Below are positions 18,586-28,873 of a stretch of 64,000 nucleotides of DNA, in pieces; position 1 is the first letter of the stretch; every line of letters begins with the position of its first letter. Source of the DNA: Novipirellula caenicola (GTDB lineage: Bacteria > Planctomycetota > Planctomycetia > Pirellulales > Pirellulaceae). The notes under the pieces were generated by a model that was not told the DNA's origin, ran no database searches, and saw nothing but the letters and a program-made list of their open reading frames with translations. The stretch covers positions 496,001-560,000 of the forward strand of contig NZ_BAABRO010000003.1 in assembly GCF_039545035.1 (NCBI RefSeq), read 5' to 3'. A program made the position numbers and the translations under genes.

Positions 18586-19467
18586 ATGAGGTTCCTCGAT
18601 TGTGAACGAACAAACCCGGTGCGGGACAGGCTCGCGGCCTGTCGTCCGCAGTCGGTTTCGTTTTCACACCTCGGTCGATCCAACGTTCGCAATCGCGACC
18701 GCGGTTTCACGCTGGTCGAGTTGCTGGTCGTGATTGCCATCATCGGAGCACTGGTGGGATTGTTATTGCCAGCGGTGCAAGCCGCACGCGAAGCCGCACG
18801 TCGGATGCAGTGCCACAATCGTTTGCATCAGATCGGGCTGGGGCTGCAAAACTATCACGCTGCGTTCAGTCAGTTTCCCATTGGGGTGATCCAACCACGT
18901 CCGCTGTGGCCAAAAGGCAAAGAGATTGCCTGGTCGGCAATGATGTTGCCGCAAATCGAACAGACCGCCGTTTGGCAGCAGATTGATTTCGGGGTTCCCT
19001 ACGATGATCCCAAAAACGCCACCGCCGCTGCATCGGTCATCTCGACCTTTATCTGTCCTTCGACCCCTCGCAGCGACAATTTGAAAAAGGGTCGCGGGGT
19101 GACCGATTACGGTGGCATCTATGGCGAACGAATTCGCAGCACCAACAATCCGCCCTCGGGAGTGATGATTTATGACCGAGCGATCCGGTTTCGCGACATT
19201 TTGGACGGCACCTCCACCACCGTCGTGGTGTCCGAGGACGCTGATTTTCCCGATGGGCAATGGATCAACGGAAAGAACTTGTTTGACCAAGCTTTCCCGA
19301 TCAACAAGGCGCCAAGTTTTGAAAACGACATGCGAAGTTTTCATCCGCAAGGCGTCAACGCAGCTTTTGCCGATGGATCGGTTCGCTTTCTTAACGAGAG
19401 CATGGACCTGACACTGCTGGCAGCCATTTGCACGCGTGCGGGTCACGAAGTGGTCTCGGATTTTTAG
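18586..19467 (+). CDS. DUF1559 prepilin-like protein downstream of the cobalamin riboswitch
   Basis: 293 residues, shorter than the other two DUF1559 proteins here. The prepilin motif 'RGFTLVELLVVIAIIGALVG' starts only after a leader of about 38 residues if ATG 18586 is the start. No shorter ATG/GTG start with a good ribosome binding site was found, so either the leader is unusually long or a rare start is used. Family features: 'PAVQAAREAARRMQC', 'NYHAAFSQFP', 'RDILDGTSTTVVVSED' and 'NAAFADGSVRFL'. It lacks the 'SPYGLWGALG' tail of the paralogues. It lies 82 bp before the giant DUF4465 gene and follows the riboswitch, so it may be exported and used together with that protein. Confidence 0.85.
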   Translation: MRFLDCERTNPVRDRLAACRPQSVSFSHLGRSNVRNRDRGFTLVELLVVIAIIGALVGLLLPAVQAAREAARRMQCHNRLHQIGLGLQNYHAAFSQFPIGVIQPRPLWPKGKEIAWSAMMLPQIEQTAVWQQIDFGVPYDDPKNATAAASVISTFICPSTPRSDNLKKGRGVTDYGGIYGERIRSTNNPPSGVMIYDRAIRFRDILDGTSTTVVVSEDADFPDGQWINGKNLFDQAFPINKAPSFENDMRSFHPQGVNAAFADGSVRFLNESMDLTLLAAICTRAGHEVVSDF

Positions 19468-19549
19468 TTTTTACACGGTTAGCAACATCCTGTGTCGCTC
19501 GAGATTGAGCATTCGCACACAGATACTCTCTACACGATAAACACCTCCT

Positions 19550-22500
19550 ATGCGTCAACGTACAAACCAACTTCGCCGTCGCCGCCGACTGATTACCGAA
19601 CGACTCGAGGACCGCCGTTTGATGGCCGCCGGACCTTACGCTCCGGCAGCGGGCCAATCCGGCAGCACGGCGATCGCAATGGATGATCCCGCCATCATCG
19701 CCTGGGCAACCGATTGGCAGCAGTACGCTCCTGGTTCCGACGTCAGCGAGACGTTCCAGACACCGGACAAAGCGTTGGGCCCGGCGGCGGGAAACAGTTT
19801 TGATATCGTCTCGCTCGGCCGAGGCGGCGAGATCACGTTGCAGTTTGAAATTCCGATTCGTGACGGACTTGGGGCCGATTTCGCCGTTTTCGAAAACAGT
19901 GTGACCGACACGTTTCTCGAACTCGCGTTTGTCGAAGTCTCCTCCAACGGCACTGACTTTTTCCGTTTCGATACCGATTCGTTGACCAGTTCGTCGGTAG
20001 GCGCTTTTGGCAGCGTCGACCCGACGAACATTGATGGCTTTGCCGGAAAGTATCGGCAAGGCTTTGGAACGCCCTTTGACCTGAATGACTTGGCGGGCGT
20101 GAGTGCCGATTTAGATGTCAACGCAATCAGCTACGTTCGCATCATTGATATCGTTGGTGATGGATCACAAACCGATTCCAATGGCGATACCGTTTATGAT
20201 CCCTATCCGACGGTGGGCAGTGCGGGGTTTGATCTGGATGCCATCGGTGTGATCAATCAAGCCGCCTATGACGTTTCGTCGGTTGGGTTCGAAGATGTCG
20301 GGCAATCGCTGACGCCTGAGTCGCACTGGAACGGGCCTGTTTCCGGTGGCACGACCAGCGAAGGGCCTTATGGGGACCAAGTCACCAAGGGCGAATTCAC
20401 GAGCGACGAAGCACAGTTAAACAATGCCTACTCGCTTGACTATGGTTCTTGGTCGGGTTGGGCGTATTCCAATGAAACCAACACGTCGACCCCTGGGTTT
20501 GCGAACCAATTCAGCGCCATCACCGGTGGTGGTGCCAACGATTCCGCTACCTACGGTGTCGCCTTTGCCTCCGCGACCGGGGAAGACGTCGCGACGATTA
20601 CGTTGCCCGAGGATGCCGGGGCACTGCAGTCGATCCAGATCACCAATACGACCTACGCCGCTTTGTCGATGCAAAACGGCGACTCGTTTGCAAAGAAATT
20701 CGGCGGCGCCTCGGGGACCGATGCGGATTGGTTCCTGTTGACGATCCAAGGAAAGGACGATTCGGGAACGAGTGTTGGCACCGTCGACTTTTACCTCGCG
20801 GATTTTCGCAGTGATGATTCGTCGTTGGATTACATCGTCGACACGTGGACCGACGTCGATCTGAGTTCGCTAGGCAATGCGAGTTCGCTCGAATTTTGGG
20901 TGACTTCGTCCGATGTCGGCCCGTTTGGGATGAACACTCCTGCCTACTTTGCCATGGATGAGTTGTCGTTTTTGACACCAGGAATTGCCGTCGATGTGCT
21001 CGATCATGCAATCGTTGAAAACGCTGGTGCGACCGCGACGACCGGACGGGTGACGCGGGGCGAGAAGGACTTGTCCGCTGCGATGACCGTTTCACTCTCG
21101 AGCGACACGGCCGGATTGATCATTCCGCCATCGGTCACGATTCCTGCAGGCCAGGCTTTTGTTGATTTCAACATCGGCGTCACCGATAACACCATCGGCA
21201 ATGGGGATATCGTCGCCTCGATCACCGCAACCTCAGGCGGTTTGAGCGCGGTTCGTGCGATCACGATCACCGACGACGAGTTGCCCACCTTGATGGTGTC
21301 GGTGGAACCGGAATCGATTGACGAAGGGACCACGGTTTACGGAACGCTCACACGCATCTATTCGGATACGACCGAGGCGTTGACGGTCCAGCTTTCGAGT
21401 TCTTCGCCGACGATTGCTGCGGTTGCCTCGACGGTCACGATTCCCGCAGGCGCCGCTTCGGCGTCGTTCGCGATCTCGGCTGTCGATGATGATGTCGATC
21501 ACGGCACGACCACGGTTCAGTTCACCGCGACGGCGACCGGTTTCTTGTCACTGCCAAGTTCGGTGGCCGTCAACGACAACGACCAACCCGCGATCCAGGT
21601 GACCGCTAACACTAACACGCTGAGCGAATCCGACGCTGTCCCCACCGCCCAGTTTGAAGATTTGGGGGTCGGTTTGGCGAACGAGTCGTTCGACAACGGG
21701 GCTAGCGGCAATGGCCAATTCATCAGTAACGGCTTGACGTTCAATAACGCTTACAACGCCACTTGGGGTTCATGGTCGGGTTGGGCGATCTCGAACACGA
21801 CCGATACGGTGACCCCCGGGTACCTGAATCAATACAGTGCGATTGCGGGTGGCGGAGCGTATGGTTCGCGGACGTATGCCGTGTCGTCAGGGTACGCTGC
21901 CGATTTGCCTAGCATCACTCGCGATAGTGATAACGGGATTGGGTTCGAGCAGTTGTCGATCACCAATACGACTTATGCCGCGTTGTCGATGGCCAACGGC
22001 GATGCGTTTGCCAAGCAGTTTGGCGGCGCCGATGGATCGGATCCGGATTGGTTTTTGTTGACGATCGAAGGGGTCGACGAAGCAGGCGATTCGGTCGGGA
22101 CGGTCGAGTTCTATTTGGCGGATTATCGTTTCGATGATGACTCGCTCGATTACATCGTCGACGATTGGACGGTGGTCGATGTGTCGTCACTCGAGGGCGC
22201 CGTGAAGCTCGAATTCGCTTTGAGTTCTTCGGATGTCGGCGGGTTTGGGATGAACACACCTGCCTACTTTGCCGTCGACAACGTCGTCATCGCCGAACCA
22301 AGTGACCCCGCCAACCCGGCTCCGTCGATCACCGTGTCACGACAAAATATGGACTTTTCGCAACCGCTCGACGTACAGCTTTCGGTCAGTGACGCGAGCC
22401 AAGTGCGAGTGCCGGTCGAGGTGACCATTCCCGCCGGTCAAGCTTCGGTCGAGGTGCGGTTGGACATCGTGGATGATATCGTCGTTGACGGCGACGCGGT

Positions 22501-25500
22501 CGTGACGATCACGGCGACCGCAGATTCGCTCTCGAGCGAAACGACCCTCACGATCGCCGATGATGATCAGCAGACAGTGGTGGTCACGCTCGGTTCGCAA
22601 GAGCTCGACGAGTCGTTTGGGACGGCCAATGCTGACTTTGAAGATGCCGGACAGCGGTTGATCGACAACTCGTTCTACAAAGGCCAGGACGGTGCGGGAA
22701 GTTTCCAATCCGGAAACCTTGTCTTTGCTAACAGCTACAATCCGGCCTGGGGATCATGGTCCGGTTGGGCGCTGTCGAACACCACCGACCAAACGACGGC
22801 CGGCTACGGTAACCAGTTCAGTGCGTTTGCGGGCAGTGGTGCCAATGGCTCGTCGACCTACGCGGTGGGCACCGGAGTCACCGGCAGCTCGGCCGCCGTG
22901 ATTCAAAAGAACAGTGACGGATTGTTCGATTCGTTGATGGTCACCAACACCACCTATGCGGCGTTGTCGATGATCCAAGGGGACGCGTTTGCCAAGAAGT
23001 TTGGTGGTGAATCGGGCGACGATCCCGACTACCTGCTGTTGACGATCGAAGGATTGGATGCCAATGACCAATCGATTGGGACCGTGACGTTCTACCTTGC
23101 GGATTATCGTTTCGCAGACAATGCACTGGACTACATCGTCCAAGATTGGACCAAGGTTGATTTGACGCAAATCGCAGCAGCCGAGCGACTCGAGCTCTCC
23201 GTCACCTCGTCGGACGTTGGCGCGTTTGGCGTGAATACACCTGCTTATTTCGCGGTCGATGACGTTCACGTCCAACCGGCGACCGAGCCGGCGGGATACG
23301 GCGTGGTGCATCGTAACGACAATGATTTGTCGAGTCCTTTGGTGGTCACTTTGGAAGCCGATCCCAGCGGGCGTCTGCAATTGCCGACAACGGTAACCAT
23401 TCCGGCCGGCAGCCCCGTCGCCTCGTTCTCGTTTGATGTGATCGACGATGCGATCGCCAATGGCGACACGACCATTGCGGTCTCGGCGGCGGTCGATGGA
23501 TACACGTCGGTGCCGGGGCAAATCAGCGTGCTCGATGACGACCAACCGCAAATCGGATTGTGGCTTGATCAATTGACGTTCGCCGAAGACGTGGGCGTCG
23601 GTGCGATCACCGGAGTGATTTCGCGAAACGATGCCAACCTGGATTCGGCCATCGAGGTATCGATCGATGTCGGGTCGGCCAGTGGAATCGTGTTGCCTGC
23701 GACCGTGACCATTCCTGCGGGCAGCCGCTCGGTTGCCTTTACCGGCGACGTCGTCTCGGACGGGTTCGCAGGCGACGACCAAACCGTAACGATCACCGCC
23801 CAGGCTCTTGGTCATGCTGATGCCACTGCGACGATTGAATTGACCGAGGTGGATCAGCCTGCCCTGGCAATCGAGTTTTCCGAAGCGACTGTTAACGAAG
23901 ATGAGGGTGAGGCTGCGGTTGAATTGACCGTGTCGCGAAACAGCTTGGACGTTTCCGAAGCGTTGGTGGTTTCGCTTCAAGGTGTTGTCGATACTCGGCT
24001 GGACCTGCCCGATTCGATCACCATTCCCGCAAACCAACGCTCGGCATCGATCACCATCGATTTGATCGACAACGTGCGGCTTGACGGTGATCGTGACGAA
24101 GAGGTAACGGTTGCTGCCGGCGGGTTTGCCGATGGGGTGGGGACGATTCGAGTCAATGATGATGAAGTCGCGGAGATCGAACTCGCGATCAGCGGTGATG
24201 CGATCCAAGTGAGTGAATCGGGGACGACTGATACGTTCGAAGTTCGCTTGTCGGCACAGCCCGCGACCGATGTCGTGCTTGCCGTCACCGAATCTGCCTC
24301 GGGTGACTACGGTCTGGACAAGACACGATTGGTGTTCACGAGCGAAAACTGGAACGTCCCGCAGACGGTCACGGTGACCGGCGTTGCCGACTTTGTTGTC
24401 GAAGCAACGGAATCCCATTCGATTGTCGTGTCGGTGGTTTCCGACGAATCGGACGCTGGGTTTGCCGCTGCCGAATCGGTCTCGCTAAGTTTGACCATCG
24501 AAGAGGTTGCGATCGAGAATGTCGAATTGGTCCGCCAGGATGAGTCGCTGTTCATTCGCGATCTTGATTCCGCGAACCGCTTTGCATTGACGCAAACCGA
24601 GGACGGATTGCAGTGGGTGGGTGATGACCGCGTCCAGCAGCTCGCGGTGGATGCCGAGGTCGTCGGTGATCAATCGGTGACGCTCGATTTGGCAGGCGGG
24701 GATGATCAGGTGACGTTGACCGGTTTGTCGACGGTGAAAATCAATGGCGGTGACGGTTTCGATCGTTTGACCGTGTCGCTGTCCGAAAGCGAAATCGACC
24801 TCGCTGCGTTCCTGGCGAACCAAATCAGTGGTTTCGAAGAAGTGGTGATTGCGGCGACCGAAGCGAAAATGTTAAGTCTGGATGCCAACGCCATCGCTCA
24901 GGCGTTTGGTCCCAACGCGTCGATGGTACTGCATATTGGCGTCTCGCAGTTGACCACCAGCTCGGATTGGACACTCGAAGATCCTACCTTCGTTTCCGGT
25001 GTATTCGCTCAAGTGCTTCGCTATAACGACGTTGAGATTTTGGTTATCAGCGATTCGCCGTGGCGAAATTCGCGCGATCGATGGGATGTCAACAACAGCG
25101 GATCCGTGACCGCGTCGGACGCGTTGACGATCATCAACCGCTTGCCGCTGCAAGGGGAATCGAGTCTGCCGGTAATCGAGTCGCTGGCTGATTTTACCGG
25201 GATGTATTACGACGTTTCCGGTGATGGCAAAGTCACCGCGCTGGATGCGCTGAACGTGATCAATTACTTGAACAACACCCTCGTAACGCCGTCGGCAGAA
25301 CCCGAAATGGCAACCGCCCTGCCCTTCCCCGCTGCAAATGCAACGACCTCGGCAATCCGAAGCACGCAGGTCCACAGCGATTTGGTAGTCGATACGACGA
25401 CCAACCGTTTGCTCTCCTTTGGCACCGAATCATCGCACCACCGCGTCAATGTCATCGATCAGGTGATGCGAGACTTCAGTGGCGATGTTGCTGAGCTTGA

Positions 25501-25561
25501 CGACGAATTCGAGTCGGCCTCTGGCTCGCTCGACTGGGATTGGTTGGGTGGTCTGCGATGA
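19550..25561 (+). CDS. Giant surface protein: three DUF4465 domains, Calx-beta-like repeats, dockerin-like end
   Basis: 2003 residues. The N-terminus carries the planctomycete surface-protein motif '[13 protein letters not shown]' (Planc_extracel type) instead of a standard signal peptide. Residues about 30-243 form a beta-rich domain ('[10 protein letters not shown]'-like strand, '[20 protein letters not shown]') that resembles the 'cell surface protein' family. DUF4465 domains follow at about 246-476, 701-914 and 1028-1243, each with 'GSWSGWA…SNTTD', '[11 protein letters not shown]', 'DAFAKKFGG' and 'GMNTPAYFA' (or 'GVNTPAYFA'). Calx-beta-like repeats fill the spaces, and copies 2 and 3 of DUF4465 are inserted inside such repeats. 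After a beta-helix-like segment, a dockerin-type region (about 1845-1915) has two EF-hand-like loops, '[14 protein letters not shown]' and '[14 protein letters not shown]'. I infer extracellular or cell-wall location and, from the upstream riboswitch, a role in cobamide acquisition. Confidence 0.88.
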   Translation: MRQRTNQLRRRRRLITERLEDRRLMAAGPYAPAAGQSGSTAIAMDDPAIIAWATDWQQYAPGSDVSETFQTPDKALGPAAGNSFDIVSLGRGGEITLQFEIPIRDGLGADFAVFENSVTDTFLELAFVEVSSNGTDFFRFDTDSLTSSSVGAFGSVDPTNIDGFAGKYRQGFGTPFDLNDLAGVSADLDVNAISYVRIIDIVGDGSQTDSNGDTVYDPYPTVGSAGFDLDAIGVINQAAYDVSSVGFEDVGQSLTPESHWNGPVSGGTTSEGPYGDQVTKGEFTSDEAQLNNAYSLDYGSWSGWAYSNETNTSTPGFANQFSAITGGGANDSATYGVAFASATGEDVATITLPEDAGALQSIQITNTTYAALSMQNGDSFAKKFGGASGTDADWFLLTIQGKDDSGTSVGTVDFYLADFRSDDSSLDYIVDTWTDVDLSSLGNASSLEFWVTSSDVGPFGMNTPAYFAMDELSFLTPGIAVDVLDHAIVENAGATATTGRVTRGEKDLSAAMTVSLSSDTAGLIIPPSVTIPAGQAFVDFNIGVTDNTIGNGDIVASITATSGGLSAVRAITITDDELPTLMVSVEPESIDEGTTVYGTLTRIYSDTTEALTVQLSSSSPTIAAVASTVTIPAGAASASFAISAVDDDVDHGTTTVQFTATATGFLSLPSSVAVNDNDQPAIQVTANTNTLSESDAVPTAQFEDLGVGLANESFDNGASGNGQFISNGLTFNNAYNATWGSWSGWAISNTTDTVTPGYLNQYSAIAGGGAYGSRTYAVSSGYAADLPSITRDSDNGIGFEQLSITNTTYAALSMANGDAFAKQFGGADGSDPDWFLLTIEGVDEAGDSVGTVEFYLADYRFDDDSLDYIVDDWTVVDVSSLEGAVKLEFALSSSDVGGFGMNTPAYFAVDNVVIAEPSDPANPAPSITVSRQNMDFSQPLDVQLSVSDASQVRVPVEVTIPAGQASVEVRLDIVDDIVVDGDAVVTITATADSLSSETTLTIADDDQQTVVVTLGSQELDESFGTANADFEDAGQRLIDNSFYKGQDGAGSFQSGNLVFANSYNPAWGSWSGWALSNTTDQTTAGYGNQFSAFAGSGANGSSTYAVGTGVTGSSAAVIQKNSDGLFDSLMVTNTTYAALSMIQGDAFAKKFGGESGDDPDYLLLTIEGLDANDQSIGTVTFYLADYRFADNALDYIVQDWTKVDLTQIAAAERLELSVTSSDVGAFGVNTPAYFAVDDVHVQPATEPAGYGVVHRNDNDLSSPLVVTLEADPSGRLQLPTTVTIPAGSPVASFSFDVIDDAIANGDTTIAVSAAVDGYTSVPGQISVLDDDQPQIGLWLDQLTFAEDVGVGAITGVISRNDANLDSAIEVSIDVGSASGIVLPATVTIPAGSRSVAFTGDVVSDGFAGDDQTVTITAQALGHADATATIELTEVDQPALAIEFSEATVNEDEGEAAVELTVSRNSLDVSEALVVSLQGVVDTRLDLPDSITIPANQRSASITIDLIDNVRLDGDRDEEVTVAAGGFADGVGTIRVNDDEVAEIELAISGDAIQVSESGTTDTFEVRLSAQPATDVVLAVTESASGDYGLDKTRLVFTSENWNVPQTVTVTGVADFVVEATESHSIVVSVVSDESDAGFAAAESVSLSLTIEEVAIENVELVRQDESLFIRDLDSANRFALTQTEDGLQWVGDDRVQQLAVDAEVVGDQSVTLDLAGGDDQVTLTGLSTVKINGGDGFDRLTVSLSESEIDLAAFLANQISGFEEVVIAATEAKMLSLDANAIAQAFGPNASMVLHIGVSQLTTSSDWTLEDPTFVSGVFAQVLRYNDVEILVISDSPWRNSRDRWDVNNSGSVTASDALTIINRLPLQGESSLPVIESLADFTGMYYDVSGDGKVTALDALNVINYLNNTLVTPSAEPEMATALPFPAANATTSAIRSTQVHSDLVVDTTTNRLLSFGTESSHHRVNVIDQVMRDFSGDVAELDDEFESASGSLDWDWLGGLR

Positions 25562-25764
25562 GTGATCCCGCGACAAGTGGTGATGGCGGAGTGAAATCGC
25601 CATGCATCGGCACCTGCTCGCTTGATTCAAGCGATCTTTGTGTCGGCTGTGATCGCAGCCGCATGGAGGTCGCTCGTTGGTCGAGTGCCTCGGTCGCAGA
25701 AAAACGGACGATCCTCCAGCGATGTGTGCAGCGTCGCCAAGCACGCGAGCAATCGGCGCAGTAG
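25558..25764 (+). CDS. DUF1289 family protein
   Basis: 68 residues with the four-cysteine DUF1289 pattern '[20 protein letters not shown]', followed by the usual helix with '[17 protein letters not shown]'. The family is small, soluble and thought to bind a metal or Fe-S cluster; its function is unknown. The start ATG overlaps the stop of the giant surface protein gene in ATGA (25558-25561), so translation is probably coupled and the gene belongs to the same transcript. A palindromic repeat lies directly after the stop. Confidence 0.9.
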   Translation: MSDPATSGDGGVKSPCIGTCSLDSSDLCVGCDRSRMEVARWSSASVAEKRTILQRCVQRRQAREQSAQ

Positions 25765-25773
25765 TGTTGCAAA

Positions 25774-25857
25774 TGTGGGATAGGCTTCCAGACTGTCATC
25801 AGGTGCAGGCCTTGCCGGATGACAGGAACCGGCAACAGGCTAGAAGCCTATCCCACA
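25774..25857. repeat. Palindromic repeat family G, copy 1, between convergent genes
   Basis: Arms 'tgtgggataggctt' (25774-25787) and 'aagcctatcccaca' (25844-25857) are perfect inverse complements. Inner segments 'tgtcatc.ggtgcaggccttgcc' and 'ggatgacaggaaccggcaa' partly mirror each other. The arm abuts the stop codon of the minus-strand transporter gene. It may act as a bidirectional terminator. The same arms occur at 55473-55617. Confidence 0.8.
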
Positions 25858-27906
25858 CTAGCCTGGCAGGCTGCTGGAGGATTCGTTTGGCGTTTCGGCG
25901 GCATCGAGCGCCGCTAGGTGCTCTTTCTTGAAGAATCGATCGGCCACCAGCCGAATCGGTACCAATAGCGTGATGAATAGCGGAAAGACAATCGCGATCG
26001 CGCTGCTTTTGATCACCCACAAGACCGCCAAGCAGATGAGTTGCAAGATCGTGTAAAGATGCACGACTCGTTTGGGGACACGTCGCATGTAGTGCGCCTG
26101 CGGGTACAAACTGCTTTCCATCGGCAGCAGCGTCAGTCGTTCGAGGAACTGATTTCCCTTCATCGACACTAGCCCCATGAACAGGAAGATTCCGTACAGC
26201 ACCGCCATCGGCACCATCTTCAACAGCGCCAATGCGATCAGCGATCCACCGATACCCAGATGAATAAGCAAGCCGGTCAAGCGTGTTTCGCGGACGTGAA
26301 TTATCCGGTCGCGTCGCTCGCCGCTACGCGTCACTACCTCTTCGACATCCGCCAAGCTGCGAATGTGATTCAGCGATCGCACTGTCGCTGCAACCAACCA
26401 GGGAAGTCCAAACAGACTGAAGACTCCGGTTAGGATGCCAATCACGCCGAGGTCCCAGTGATACGCGGGACCTTTGCGAAGCTGATGATCCGGGCTGTTG
26501 ACCAATCGAGCGGTGATGTTTTGATCCAGATAGATCAGCACGGCACCGAGCAGTCCGGGGATCGCAGAGGCAAACCAGACCCACTGGGGCGCGTCCATCG
26601 GATTGACGAACCAAGACCGGCCGCCGTGAAGCGAGGGGGCGAACTCATTGGGGATGTCAAGTTTTGCCAGTTCCACATTGCTCAGCCAAAATGCGACCGC
26701 GCTCATTGCGACCAATGCAATCGTCGGCCCAAAGTCGCCTAGCAGTTCACGCATCCATGGCAATAGAAAACGGCTGCGGCGGAACGCTTGCAAGTTCATT
26801 GCCAAATACAACGTTCCAAGCGCCAGCAGCAGCGTCAATAACGCATGCGACGGGTTGGCCACGTCGTTAATGTCTTGGGATTCGCGGGCCAGCGACGAGA
26901 GGGCTTCGTAGATATAGATGACCGAGATCAATGCCGCAAAGATTTCGTCGGTGAAACGCGTAAAGTAACGCATCAACGCGCTTGCGTCGGTAACCGCCAA
27001 CAGGATCGTCAGCCCGCCGGCCCACAGACTGACACATGCGTACGTCGGTAAAAAAGGGATTTTGAGCTGTAGGCATAACGTGTAAAGCGTCGTGATGAAC
27101 ACCAACAACGGACCGGTGGTCCCGATGATGATCAGTGGTTGACCCGAGAACAATGCATATAAGACTCCGCCGAACGAAGCCGCCAAAATCGTCTCGACCG
27201 CTCCGATGTGTCCGCCGGTCGTCACACCCATGATCCCGCCGAACGTGACGGTCGGGGCCAAGCAAGCGAAGAACAAAAACATGATCGACGCGATACTTTT
27301 GCCGTGCACGCCATCGCGAAAATCGGAAACGTAGTATGGCAATCGGTGGCGAAAATCGTCGATCAATCCGCCGGCAAAGCGACCTGTCCAACGCAACCCC
27401 TTGTGAACGTCGACTTCCGGCGCCGGTGCGGCTGGAGCAATCCGCGACTGAAAATGCTGAAACGCTTCAGTGAGTCCCTCGGCGTCCTTGGCGTGGCGAA
27501 GCTCGTAACGGGCTTCTGAATCGCTCATAAAACGAGCAATGGCGGCCAACGTGTCGATGTGACGCCGCGCGGCTTGGTCAGGACCGACTAGCAAGAAGAT
27601 GTAGGAAACCCCCACACCGTCCAACGCTCCGGCGTTGATCGGTTGCCGCAAACGGGCGAACACGACCAACGGTTCCGTCAGGATTTCACTGTAAGCATGT
27701 GGCACGGCCACCGCTTGACCGATCGCCGTGGCTGCGGTGTGTTCTCGTTGTAGCAGTAGCGAAAGCAGCGGATCTCGTTGCTCGGGCGAGATCGTTCCGC
27801 GGCGAGCAAGTTCGTGCAGGATCTTGCCTAGCGCGTCATCGAGGGTTGATGCTTCAAGATCCAGAATGCATCGATCCTCGCTGAAAGATTTTTCGAGCAA
27901 CTCCAT
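25858..27906 (-). CDS. PTS EIIA domain fused to an SLC4-type (HCO3-/anion) transporter
   Basis: 682 residues. Residues 1-150 match a fructose/mannitol-type PTS EIIA domain: 'GQAVAVPHAYSEI' carries the phosphorylatable histidine (His70), and the segment after it ('LVVFARLRQPI…VSYIFLLVGP') follows the family. Residues about 180-660 are a polytopic membrane domain of the HCO3- transporter (band 3/SLC4) family: 'GVHGKSIASIMFLFFACLAPTVTFGG', 'FSGQPLIIIGTTGPLLVF', 'YIDQN'-like 'LIYLDQNITARLV' and 'ILTGVFSLFGLPWLVAATVRSLNH'. About 10-12 membrane spans are likely in the inner membrane. Predicted role: bicarbonate or other anion transport regulated by phosphorylation or by protein contact through EIIA. 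No other PTS gene is in the window. Confidence 0.9.
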   Translation of the reverse strand: MELLEKSFSEDRCILDLEASTLDDALGKILHELARRGTISPEQRDPLLSLLLQREHTAATAIGQAVAVPHAYSEILTEPLVVFARLRQPINAGALDGVGVSYIFLLVGPDQAARRHIDTLAAIARFMSDSEARYELRHAKDAEGLTEAFQHFQSRIAPAAPAPEVDVHKGLRWTGRFAGGLIDDFRHRLPYYVSDFRDGVHGKSIASIMFLFFACLAPTVTFGGIMGVTTGGHIGAVETILAASFGGVLYALFSGQPLIIIGTTGPLLVFITTLYTLCLQLKIPFLPTYACVSLWAGGLTILLAVTDASALMRYFTRFTDEIFAALISVIYIYEALSSLARESQDINDVANPSHALLTLLLALGTLYLAMNLQAFRRSRFLLPWMRELLGDFGPTIALVAMSAVAFWLSNVELAKLDIPNEFAPSLHGGRSWFVNPMDAPQWVWFASAIPGLLGAVLIYLDQNITARLVNSPDHQLRKGPAYHWDLGVIGILTGVFSLFGLPWLVAATVRSLNHIRSLADVEEVVTRSGERRDRIIHVRETRLTGLLIHLGIGGSLIALALLKMVPMAVLYGIFLFMGLVSMKGNQFLERLTLLPMESSLYPQAHYMRRVPKRVVHLYTILQLICLAVLWVIKSSAIAIVFPLFITLLVPIRLVADRFFKKEHLAALDAAETPNESSSSLPG

Positions 27907-28095
27907 GCTGTCTTGTCCACTTTCGCGTTGATTCGGTCAGATTGTCGTCTAAGAGTATGCCATATCAAGAGGCACGGGACGATTGCCGAAGCAGTGATTG
28001 ACCGTCCAAAACGAAAAAGGATGCCAAAATTGACAGCGCTCGGCACCCGCCACCCAGGAACGAGCGTACTGTGTCCGGTTGATCGAAGCGGGTCT

Positions 28096-28599
28096 TTAGA
28101 GCAGCACGTCGACGACTTCCTTGGACGGATCCGCTGGTTTGCGAGGCCCGCTTGGGTTCTTTGATTCTTCACGCAACACCAACAGCTCCGCACGAACTTC
28201 ATTGAACAATTCGGCGATTTCGCTCCAGTGATCATGCTCGCGAAAGTTCAGTGGACGGGGACTTTCGCCGGCGATCAAACGCTGTAATTCGCCTCGCAGC
28301 CGACAAATCGGGCCTGCAAAGCGGTTTGTCGTGGCCAGCAAATCGTAGGCAGCAATCGGCAAAATCACAAATAGACCTGGAATCCAGGTGATCGCGTCAT
28401 CAAGACACTCGATCATCCGGTCGGTGGACGTGCCATCGCGGTCCGAAAGAAAAACGGTACAGCAGAAGACGACGCTGTAATACAGAATCGCCGCGAACGC
28501 GTAGAGTGCCACGCGACGCAGGATAGCGCCTTGAACATGTGGATCGGCAATCACATGTTTTCGAGTCGAGTTCGACGAGAATCGTTTGAGGTCCATCAT
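28096..28599 (-). CDS. Two-helix membrane protein with HAMP-like region
   Basis: About 167 residues from ATG 28599 (MMDLKRF); an in-frame start at 28650 would overlap the pilin gene. Two hydrophobic spans ('VALYAFAAILYYSVVFCC' and 'WIPGLFVILPIAAYDLL') flank a periplasmic loop. They are followed by a segment resembling HAMP ('FAGPICRLRGELQRLIAGE…LNFREHDHWSEIAELFNEVRAEL') and a charged, disordered tail. HAMP linkers pass signals from membrane to cytoplasm, but no output domain follows. It lies 31 bp after the Flp pilin gene on the same strand, so it may sense or modulate pilus or surface state. That is inference. Confidence 0.65.
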   Translation of the reverse strand: MMDLKRFSSNSTRKHVIADPHVQGAILRRVALYAFAAILYYSVVFCCTVFLSDRDGTSTDRMIECLDDAITWIPGLFVILPIAAYDLLATTNRFAGPICRLRGELQRLIAGESPRPLNFREHDHWSEIAELFNEVRAELLVLREESKNPSGPRKPADPSKEVVDVLL

Positions 28600-28630
28600 T
28601 TTGCGTCCACAGGATTGTCCGTTCTCAGCA

Positions 28631-28825
28631 CTAGCTACCGAACGCACCACTGATCGCGTCGCCGGACGTCACAAAGCTTTCTTGCGTTTTGGCGGCTAAA
28701 AACGAGACCGAGCTGATGCAGACGGCAAGGATCAACGCCAGCATCACTGCGTACTCGACTGCCGTGGGACCATCTTCTTCTCGCAGGAATTCAAGGACCG
28801 CACGTTTGTAAGAAGGCTTGATCAT
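28631..28825 (-). CDS. Flp/Fap-type pilin
   Basis: 64 residues from ATG 28825 (MIKPSYKRAVLEF…); earlier in-frame starts exist at 28852 and 28873. The Flp signature is clear: 'REEDGPTAVEYAVMLALIL', with the conserved Glu and Tyr after the prepilin peptidase cleavage region and one hydrophobic helix to the C-terminus. Flp subunits form tight-adherence (Tad) pili. No tad, TadE, secretin or prepilin peptidase genes are nearby, so this is an isolated pilin gene, paired only with the HAMP-like membrane gene downstream. Confidence 0.85.
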   Translation of the reverse strand: MIKPSYKRAVLEFLREEDGPTAVEYAVMLALILAVCISSVSFLAAKTQESFVTSGDAISGAFGS

Positions 28826-28873
28826 GATGGTAAGTTCTTGTCTGTATTTCATCGCGTTGCTGGCTTGCCCCAA

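Noticed and set aside
24170-24520. Repeated segments of the giant surface gene as a possible CRISPR or tandem DNA repeat
   Set aside because: The repeats are protein-level Calx-beta-like units with diverged DNA, in one open frame.
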